From a virus, in IMG/VR virus record IMGVR_UViG_3300025785_000128, positions 1 through 20,349 of that record: a stretch of DNA of 20,349 nt; one strand, 5' to 3'. Of the stretch, positions 13,056-20,349 are shown piece after piece. Under the pieces are notes generated by a model. The model was not told the DNA's origin, did no database searches, and saw nothing but the letters and a program-made list of their open reading frames with translations. The position numbers were made by a program, and so were the translations under genes. How positions within the stretch are numbered: position 1 is the stretch's first letter; each line of letters opens with the position of its first letter.

Positions 13056-13310
13056 TTACTTTAATGGGTGGTTAAGGATTACGGCAACAATAGTGCCAGT
13101 GGCTCCAATGCCTGCGACTATGATGGTTGATACTGCTTGGATGATTGTTACCCTAGTTGTTCTGATATATTCTTTAACTGAGGCCGCAAGTTCATCCAAG
13201 CGATGTTCAACTGCATCCAAGCGAGTTTCCAATGCGTGATAGCGTTGAGCACATAGACTCACATGAGTAGGTAGGCTTTCACTTTCTTGTTCAATAGTTT
13301 CTATAGTCAT
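13056..13310 (-). CDS. Coiled-coil and single-transmembrane protein (possible holin-type)
   Basis: The 84-aa protein has a heptad-type helix (YHALETRLDAVEHRLDELAA, residues 24-43), a short basic stretch, and one strongly hydrophobic segment (IIQAVSTIIVAGIGATGTIV, 56-75) before a short tail. This resembles XhlA-like lysis-associated or other phage membrane proteins. A holin role is possible, but no endolysin is in the window and one TM segment is fewer than most holins. The ATG follows the preceding stop by two bases without a clear ribosome site, suggesting coupling. Confidence 0.55.
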   Translation of the reverse strand: MTIETIEQESESLPTHVSLCAQRYHALETRLDAVEHRLDELAASVKEYIRTTRVTIIQAVSTIIVAGIGATGTIVAVILNHPLK

Positions 13311-13312
13311 GA

Positions 13313-13465
13313 TTATAAGTCGCAGTGGATTTCAATTCTCTGTAGGTCCGGATATTCAGCTTGTGCCAAACTGATAAAATAGTCTGATGTTTGTGCATCT
13401 GTCCATTCTGCATCTATGGAACCTAATTGGATAGGTCCTTGAAATATATCTATTCTAATGTTCAT
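13313..13465 (-). CDS. Small acidic protein (50 aa)
   Basis: ATG 13465 is chosen, with AGGAGA eight nt upstream inside the end of the LamG gene; a longer in-frame start has no ribosome site and would run back through that gene. The product MNIRIDIFQGPIQLGSIDAE... is acidic with a beta-then-helix pattern. Function unknown; in tail modules such proteins may be fibre chaperones, but that is a guess. Confidence 0.5.
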   Translation of the reverse strand: MNIRIDIFQGPIQLGSIDAEWTDAQTSDYFISLAQAEYPDLQRIEIHCDL

Positions 13466-13466
13466 A

Positions 13467-15044
13467 TTATTCTCCTGGGAAAGGTGCTGTTGGTGGGGTA
13501 AATGCCGCAGGGTATCTTCCAACACCAACAGTTATACGCACCTCATCAAAGTTTGCACCGTTATTATTGTTTGAGGCATTATTACCTTCACCTATGCGAG
13601 CATAGGTATTGGCCACACCTTGTGTTCCTGCATAAGCACCAGATGTAGTATTAAATCCATAATTGTTAGTATCTGAGTAAGAAGCCTTTTGAACACCATT
13701 AATATACATTTTACAGGTGCCGCTATTTCTTGAAAGTGCAATATGATACCATGTAGTAGAACTCATACCATGCGCACCGTAACCAACCAAGGTATCCTTT
13801 GGTACAGATCCGCCATCTGCATAGTGTGCCAAATTAGTTCCATCAAACCAAAATTGAAGTCCTGCGGCACCTGTTGAAGGAGTGGTTGATGATGTTAGAT
13901 AAGGGCGATTGTCAAATATTATACCTTGTCCATTATTAGTTGTTGTTCTATAAGCCCAACATTCAATAGTAAAATCACCCGTGCCTGGGCTAAAGAGTCC
14001 TGTATCTCCACTTGTAGTTACATAAGCATAAGTTGATTGACTTGAGCCCTGACGAGGACTCATACAATAACTATTAAATGCTTGGCTACCACCTGTATTG
14101 TAAGCCATAGTTCCATTAACTGACCAAGCAACTTGTCTTTGGCTAACATCTAGCACAGCATTTTCGCAACGAAGATGTGTGGTTACATTGGCTCTATAAG
14201 GATCTTTAGGTAATGGAAAACGACTTGATGCATCAACTGTAAAGTTTGTTGCTGTTGAATAGCGAGCGACACCAGAAGTAATACGCACTTCATCAATATA
14301 ATAAGGACTGCCTGACTTTTGACAATCAACACCTACTCTAACATAACCAAAACCTTGTGAATGTGTTCTAGCACCTGGGTTGGCAATCCAACTGCCTGTA
14401 GCCGCAACACCATTAAGGAATACACCTAAAAAGTTATTTTGATGAACAATGGCAAAGTGTTGCCATTGTCCTGTGGTAAATTTAACAGAACCTGCTGTTC
14501 CTTGTGCTGGACCACCATAGTCTGTTCCATTGTCCATGTAATAGAAAAGTTCTCCATTGTCACGACATCCAGGACGAACGCCATTAACTGTGGCACTATA
14601 GGTAAAGTTATTTGGACTATCTGTAGAAACAAAATAAGCCTGTGAACCTGAGGCAGGTAAACTGACCCAATAGATCCAACCTTCAATAGTCCAATCTCTA
14701 CTCATATCGCAAACTGTGCCTGCAATAGTTGCGGTCGTGCCTGTTGGAACTGCCCAGTTGACAGCACTATATCTAGTTGCCACATTATAGTTTGTGGTGT
14801 AACTCATGTCTAAACTGGTGCCACCTTGGAAATAGGTAGTTGCTGTTAAGGCCGCATTTTGAGTTTCACTTACTGCTTGACTTGGTGTCCAACGATTCCA
14901 ACTGTAATCTTGAAAGCCAACACCACTGGTATCTGCTTGAGCACCATCAAAGTGAGCAAGGAATGTGGTATGATTGGGATATAGATCTACTGAACTGGAT
15001 GCAGTAGAAGCCGCCCTAACAATTTGTCTGTTAAGGCCTTTCAT
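13467..15044 (-). CDS. Double LamG/concanavalin-like lectin tail protein
   Basis: The 525-aa protein contains two jelly-roll lectin-like domains, about 22-275 and 285-520. Each opens with a sandwich strand and reaches a signature like DWTIEGWIYW or DFTIECWAYR, then WYHIALSRNSG / WQHFAIVHQNN, and ends with IDEVRITSGVARYS or FDEVRITVGVGRYP. LamG-like domains in phage fibres commonly bind surface sugars, so this is a plausible receptor-binding or fibre-tip protein. Its start overlaps the end of the collagen-like fibre by one base (TAATG). No catalytic motif of a depolymerase is visible. Confidence 0.8.
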   Translation of the reverse strand: MKGLNRQIVRAASTASSSVDLYPNHTTFLAHFDGAQADTSGVGFQDYSWNRWTPSQAVSETQNAALTATTYFQGGTSLDMSYTTNYNVATRYSAVNWAVPTGTTATIAGTVCDMSRDWTIEGWIYWVSLPASGSQAYFVSTDSPNNFTYSATVNGVRPGCRDNGELFYYMDNGTDYGGPAQGTAGSVKFTTGQWQHFAIVHQNNFLGVFLNGVAATGSWIANPGARTHSQGFGYVRVGVDCQKSGSPYYIDEVRITSGVARYSTATNFTVDASSRFPLPKDPYRANVTTHLRCENAVLDVSQRQVAWSVNGTMAYNTGGSQAFNSYCMSPRQGSSQSTYAYVTTSGDTGLFSPGTGDFTIECWAYRTTTNNGQGIIFDNRPYLTSSTTPSTGAAGLQFWFDGTNLAHYADGGSVPKDTLVGYGAHGMSSTTWYHIALSRNSGTCKMYINGVQKASYSDTNNYGFNTTSGAYAGTQGVANTYARIGEGNNASNNNNGANFDEVRITVGVGRYPAAFTPPTAPFPGE

Positions 15045-16558
15045 TATGCGTATCCTTTGGTTAGCGCGGCGTAATAGGTAGTTCCAATATAACTGATAGT
15101 TAAGATATCAATTGAACCTGCCGCGGTTGATAATGTTTTATAACCATTGGCAAATTTCATAGTTGAAGTTAATGTTCTGCTACCTGTTCCGTCTTGTGTA
15201 AGGATTAGAGTAATTGCTTGCCCTGATACTGGATTATTAAACGCACTGATTGTCACATTACCTGTTAGCGTAGTTGTTTGAACTGTGCCGTTAGTAAAGT
15301 CAGGAGTTAGTGTGGACGCATAGGTTAAAGCGTATGGAGTATCAATAGCAGGTCCTGTTGGCCCAGTTGGTCCAGTGCTACCTGTAGTTCCAGTGCTACC
15401 TGTTGGCCCCGTAGGCCCAGTTGGTCCTGTGCTACCTGTAGTTCCAGTGCTACCTGTTGGCCCCGTAGGCCCAGTTGGCCCTTGACTGCCTGTGGTTCCA
15501 GTAGAGCCTTGTGCCCCAGTAGGACCCGTTGGCCCAGTTGGACCAGTGCTACCTGTAGAACCAGTATTTCCGCCAGGTCCAGTAGGTCCAGCCGCTCCGC
15601 GTGTTCCTGATAAACTAATCAACCAATCTGAACGAGCAGTGATACCACCTGTGCTGGTTATCACATTGACTGTTAGGACTGTGCCAGAATAAGCAGTAAT
15701 GTTACCCCATAATTGATCACCAAAACCAGTTGATGTAATGAATACATATTCACCAACTGTAAAAGCATTGGTTCCTTGTGCTTGGTTGACATTGAAATTA
15801 TAAGTAGTGCCAACTGTGGTGCTAGGCTGTTTGCTGTCACTAGATGTTAAGCCACTAAATCCTAAACCATTTGTTCCGTTACTACCATTAGTGCCCGCGG
15901 CACCAGTAGGCCCAGTTGGTCCCGTAGGTCCCTGACTACCTGTATTACCAGTTGTGCCTTGTGCGCCAGTTGGCCCCGTTGGCCCAGTGGGTCCTGTGCT
16001 ACCATTTGTTCCAGCAGTTCCCTGAGCACCTGTGGGACCCGTTGGCCCAATAGCCCCAGTAGTTCCATTTGCCCCTGTAGGTCCTGTTGGCCCTGTAGAT
16101 CCTTGTGATCCAGTGCTACCAGTTGGTCCTGTAGGCCCAGCTACGCCTTGACTACCCTGGCTACCAGTAGGCCCAGTGGGTCCCACATTACCTGTGCTAC
16201 CTTGTGCGCCAGTTGGACCTGTTGGTCCCTGGCTACCATTTGTTCCATTAGTTCCGTTAGTGCCTGCGGCTCCAGTTGGACCTGTTGGCCCTACATTGCC
16301 CGTCGCTCCAGTAGGACCTGTGGCACCTGTTGCGCCTGTGGGTCCTTGACTGCCCGTAGCACCTGTTGCGCCTGTGGGTCCTTGACTGCCCGTAGCACCT
16401 GTTGCGCCTGTGGGTCCTTGACTGCCCGTTGGTCCTGTTAGGCCCTGATTGCCTTGTGGTCCTGTTGGCCCCTGTAGACCATTAGCAGTTGTGACATAAG
16501 TGCCATCATCAAACTGTAGGCCGTTTTTAATTTTGAAGTATTTTTCTTGTGAACTCAT
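15044..16558 (-). CDS. Collagen-like tail fibre protein 1
   Basis: The 504-aa protein has a short N-terminal module ([20 protein letters not shown], 5-24) then long Gly-X-Y repeats dominated by Gly-Pro-Thr ([19 protein letters not shown]). A non-collagen module of about 90 residues (roughly 233-325) interrupts the repeats, and the last about 95 residues form a beta-rich cap ([19 protein letters not shown]...) that would nucleate the trimer. Collagen repeats in phages make thin trimeric shafts. Tandem DNA repeats of 36 and 54 bp lie inside, so length can change. The N-module is shared with fibre 2. Confidence 0.9.
   Translation of the reverse strand: MSSQEKYFKIKNGLQFDDGTYVTTANGLQGPTGPQGNQGLTGPTGSQGPTGATGATGSQGPTGATGATGSQGPTGATGATGPTGATGNVGPTGPTGAAGTNGTNGTNGSQGPTGPTGAQGSTGNVGPTGPTGSQGSQGVAGPTGPTGSTGSQGSTGPTGPTGANGTTGAIGPTGPTGAQGTAGTNGSTGPTGPTGPTGAQGTTGNTGSQGPTGPTGPTGAAGTNGSNGTNGLGFSGLTSSDSKQPSTTVGTTYNFNVNQAQGTNAFTVGEYVFITSTGFGDQLWGNITAYSGTVLTVNVITSTGGITARSDWLISLSGTRGAAGPTGPGGNTGSTGSTGPTGPTGPTGAQGSTGTTGSQGPTGPTGPTGSTGTTGSTGPTGPTGPTGSTGTTGSTGPTGPTGPAIDTPYALTYASTLTPDFTNGTVQTTTLTGNVTISAFNNPVSGQAITLILTQDGTGSRTLTSTMKFANGYKTLSTAAGSIDILTISYIGTTYYAALTKGYA
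15375..15482 (-). repeat. 54-bp tandem repeat in collagen fibre 1
   Basis: Two near-identical copies with period 54 bp (18 residues) start at 15375 and 15429. They add six Gly-X-Y triplets each and preserve frame. Confidence 0.75.
16323..16430 (-). repeat. 36-bp tandem repeat in collagen fibre 1
   Basis: Three copies, identical but for the last base, with period 36 bp (16323, 16359, 16395) encode [12 protein letters not shown] three times. Exact identity at synonymous sites implies recent slippage or unequal recombination. Confidence 0.85.
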
Positions 16559-16595
16559 TTAAGTTTCCATATTCCACTTAAGGACTAAATTTAGA

Positions 16596-16612
16596 GGGGG
16601 CTTTTCACCCCC
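16596..16612 (-). terminator. Terminator-like hairpin between the two collagen fibres
   Basis: GGGGG (16612-16608) pairs with CCCCC (16600-16596) around TGAAAAG in the 62-nt gap after fibre 2. TCTAAATTTAG follows, which is AT-rich but not a U tract. It may reduce the amount of downstream transcript. Confidence 0.45.
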
Positions 16613-16620
16613 ATTGTGCG

Positions 16621-18342
<1,722 letters not shown>

Positions 18343-18363
18343 TTATTGCTCCGTGTTGTTGGC

Positions 18364-19569
18364 TTATACAGCCATTAGTGTTTTTGTTATTCTAACATTC
18401 AATGAACTTACATTGTTTGGTGTGAATAACAGTCTCATGTTAGATCCATTTACATCAGCTGTAAATGTGCCTAAAAGTCCGTGATTGGTAGTAATACCAT
18501 ATTCACTGATAGTAATATCAGTTCCATCATAGAACATGACTATTTCAGTTGTATGAATATTAGTGCCATCTTTTAATTTTAAAAAGTATTTTACTGTGTC
18601 ATATTTGGTAGTATCAACTGAGTCTAGTTGTTGTTGACTAGTTCCAGTAATACCATTGATTTCTTCTGGGGGAGTATCTGTAATAGCTGGTCCCACCCAG
18701 TTGCCTGCTGAATCAATAACTTTAACAGCAGAGCTTTCATTAGATCCAATCCACACGCCATCATGTGCAACAACTCCTGCGGCACGAACTTCTGGAGTGT
18801 AAAGATATTGAGCATTAAAAATAACTGCTCCACCAACATTGAATCCAATATTATTGCCAACATCGATATCTAAATAGTTGCTGGCATTAATTGTGTTTCT
18901 TGGATTGTTGAATATGTTTTGATCACTGGTTAATTCTATTGTTCCACCTGTGTTGCTGGTTAATAAAATTTCTCCAGCATTCATTTCAATACCAAGATTA
19001 GGATTGACTAAAATGGTTTTTGAACCGTTAGTTAAAGAAACACTACCAGCACTAACTTGTCCAGTAAAGCCCGCACTAGCGGCCTGTATTGCTGAAGTGG
19101 CATGCACAGTGGTTGTTTCAATGCCTGTTGGAAAACTGATAGCTGTTGTGGCTGTGCTTAATAGCACAGGACTAGCATCTGCACCAACTGGATGTTGGAA
19201 ACTTAATACGGCCGCAGGTGCCGCAACAATGCTGGTCAACGCAGTTAAGGTATTAAATGTAGAAGTTGTTTCGCTTGAACTGAATAATGTCCAATTAGTA
19301 GTATCTAGGATTGGATTCGTGGTGCTGGTAACTGATTGTTGTGCTAGATAGACATTGCCTATATATTTTACTGTGTCCCCACGAAGATAACTAGTGCCTG
19401 AAGTCCAATCACCTTTATAGCTATTGGCCAGTGTAGTGGTTTGAATTAGGGTAGCATTAGTATTAATGCTGACCTGTGTGCCCGTTTGGGCGATAGTGAT
19501 ATTGTTGCCCTGTCTAGGGTTTATGGTTATATTGTTACCTGAAGTGGTAACTGTGAATGCGTAGCCCAT
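18364..19569 (-). CDS. Tail fibre-like structural protein sharing a C-terminal module
   Basis: The 401-aa protein is Thr/Ser/Asn-rich and beta-structured. Residues about 48-80 (YKGDWTSGTSYLRGDTVKYI) form a small carbohydrate-binding-like module, also seen in other phage fibres. The last about 90 residues (DTVKYFLKLKD, HTTEIVMFYDG, SEYGITT, LRLLFTP-like end) resemble the end of collagen fibre 2, suggesting a common attachment or trimerisation cap. No enzymatic motif is seen. The stop is 21 nt before the fibre 2 start. Confidence 0.7.
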   Translation of the reverse strand: MGYAFTVTTSGNNITINPRQGNNITIAQTGTQVSINTNATLIQTTTLANSYKGDWTSGTSYLRGDTVKYIGNVYLAQQSVTSTTNPILDTTNWTLFSSSETTSTFNTLTALTSIVAAPAAVLSFQHPVGADASPVLLSTATTAISFPTGIETTTVHATSAIQAASAGFTGQVSAGSVSLTNGSKTILVNPNLGIEMNAGEILLTSNTGGTIELTSDQNIFNNPRNTINASNYLDIDVGNNIGFNVGGAVIFNAQYLYTPEVRAAGVVAHDGVWIGSNESSAVKVIDSAGNWVGPAITDTPPEEINGITGTSQQQLDSVDTTKYDTVKYFLKLKDGTNIHTTEIVMFYDGTDITISEYGITTNHGLLGTFTADVNGSNMRLLFTPNNVSSLNVRITKTLMAV

Positions 19570-19573
19570 ATGA

Positions 19574-20080
19574 TTAGGCTCCTACAGTTATTGCTGTATA
19601 GCCACCTGCAAGAACTGGATCCCCTGCTGTTACTCCTGGCTCCCAGCACTGAATAAATGCCCAACGATGAGTATCTGTGTTAGTAGGAGTGCCTGCATCT
19701 GTCCAAGTAACACCTACTACTGAAATAGGAATATGTGTGCGAGCATCTGGCAGTATAGCACCTGTATACATAGCACTAGGGAATGTGATGGCCACTGTGC
19801 CTGATGTGGCATTAACCACTGAAACATAAGTTGAAGTTGAGATTACTGTTTTATTAAAGTAACCTATAACATTTGAATTAGAAAAGTTTGGTGCACCTGA
19901 TGTGCGGTCAAATGCCACAGAGTCAACAACAATAGTCTGTTGCTCTAATAGGAAACTCCAACCTGTAATATCTGTGCCAAAGTCGTAGACAAAGGTCTTT
20001 TGATTTGATGGAAATATCTGTTCTATTTGAACATTATCTGCTCCACCAATGTAATTAGAAAAGTTTAATACGCCTGCCAT
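19574..20080 (-). CDS. Small tail structural protein (168 aa)
   Basis: A beta-rich, Thr/Val/Ser-rich protein, MAGVLNFSNYIGGADNVQIE at the start, with conserved-looking GWSFLLEQQTIVVDSVAFD and a Trp-containing C-terminal part. It lies four bases before the following fibre gene and has AAGGAG seven to eight nt before the ATG. Its place in a tail module suggests a tail or fibre-connecting protein, but no family was recognised. Confidence 0.65.
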   Translation of the reverse strand: MAGVLNFSNYIGGADNVQIEQIFPSNQKTFVYDFGTDITGWSFLLEQQTIVVDSVAFDRTSGAPNFSNSNVIGYFNKTVISTSTYVSVVNATSGTVAITFPSAMYTGAILPDARTHIPISVVGVTWTDAGTPTNTDTHRWAFIQCWEPGVTAGDPVLAGGYTAITVGA

Positions 20081-20103
20081 GTTAGCTCCTTGAGGGTGTA
20101 AGA

Positions 20104-20126
20104 GCAGTAGGCATAAGGTCTACTGC
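20104..20126 (-). other. Leader hairpin before the 168-aa gene
   Basis: GCAGTAG (20126-20120) pairs with CTACTGC (20110-20104), loop 9 nt, before the ribosome site of the 168-aa gene. Confidence 0.45.
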
Positions 20127-20133
20127 AATTTAG

Positions 20134-20141
20134 TATATTTA
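20134..20141 (-). promoter_or_regulatory. Possible -10/late-type element before the 168-aa gene
   Basis: The minus strand reads TAAATATACT; TATACT would fit a -10 but no TTG-type -35 lies 16-18 nt upstream, and TAAATA resembles a late-phage core. Weak candidate only. Confidence 0.2.
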
Positions 20142-20142
20142 C

Positions 20143-20166
20143 CCAGCCCCCATAATTAAGGGCTGG
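20143..20166 (-). terminator. Hairpin after the partial gene at the window edge
   Basis: CCAGCCC (20166-20160) pairs with GGGCTGG (20149-20143), loop 10 nt, just after the stop of the partial gene. No U tract, so termination would be weak. Confidence 0.4.
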
Positions 20167-20172
20167 ATATAG

Positions 20173-20349
20173 TCAAATACTTCCTGGGGATTTTATTCCT
20201 AGTGGAGGAGCGCGATTTATTTCAAAATCAAACAATCCCTGGAATTCACCCCATGATCTAAAATATGCTCCATTAAAAATGCTGTTAGCATGATATATAA
20301 TTTCTACATAACTTCCAGTCATTGGCGATTTACCAGAAAACAATAATTG
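20173..20349 (-). CDS. C-terminal end of an unknown gene (58 residues visible)
   Basis: The frame from the window edge reads QLLFSGKSPMTGSYVEIIYH and ends ...KSPGSI at TGA 20175-20173. It has no recognised motif. A Trp/Phe-rich segment (FRSWGEFQGLFDFE) near the end suggests a folded domain. Given the tail genes that follow, it is probably a virion structural protein. Confidence 0.65.
   Translation of the reverse strand, partial: QLLFSGKSPMTGSYVEIIYHANSIFNGAYFRSWGEFQGLFDFEINRAPPLGIKSPGSI

Noticed and set aside
16148-16441. Plus-strand frame in the collagen gene encoding Cys/Ser repeats
   Set aside because: It is the antisense of GPT repeats; its periodic Cys pattern follows from the repeat codons, and it lacks a supported start.

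Overview
This window is the structural and packaging half of a tailed bacteriophage (Caudoviricetes-type) genome. Every gene I can support lies on the minus strand, so transcription runs from high to low coordinates. Hallmarks are a large terminase with Walker A/B motifs and RNase H-like nuclease acidic residues, a small terminase, a portal-sized protein, a scaffold-like protein, a major capsid protein running off the low-coordinate edge, and a block of tail-fibre-like proteins with collagen-type Gly-Pro-Thr repeats and LamG-like lectin domains. Base composition looks moderately AT-rich. No host gene is present, so the host cannot be named. Collagen-like fibres, a TPR-glycosyltransferase and accessory metabolic genes recall phages from aquatic environments, but that is inference.

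Layout in order of transcription. (1) 20349-13313: tail/fibre module: end of an unknown structural gene, a small beta-rich structural protein, a fibre with a shared C-terminal module, two collagen-like fibres, a double LamG protein and a 50-aa protein. (2) 13310-11674: a coiled-coil plus single-TM protein, a CxxC/CxxC protein and a glycosyltransferase with a helical repeat tail. (3) 11673-11414: intergenic region with an 81-nt closed RNA structure, a terminator and promoters. (4) 11413-6951: accessory operon: unknown genes, a small gene broken or frameshifted at U UUU UUA, an HNH endonuclease, several small proteins, a Dps/ferritin-like protein with altered metal ligands, and a polyphosphate kinase 2 (PPK2). 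(5) 6950-6489: promoter and a small HExxH metallopeptidase-like gene. (6) 6488-6157: a regulatory/ncRNA region with a promoter, hairpins and a large multi-helix structure ending in a U tract. (7) 6149-1: a chain of very small translationally coupled genes, then small terminase, large terminase, portal, scaffold and capsid.

The most distinctive non-coding signal is a promoter architecture seen three times with identical spacing on the minus strand: TTTTGG, 12 nt, TTG-starting -35, 17 nt, TATACT or TATAAT. It stands before the accessory operon, the metallopeptidase gene and the packaging/capsid operon, and in two cases abuts an intrinsic terminator. The most distinctive coding signals are the phage PPK2, which would let the phage regenerate nucleotides from host polyphosphate, and the remodelled Dps-like protein. 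Claims of function rest on motif recognition by eye; no homology search was run.
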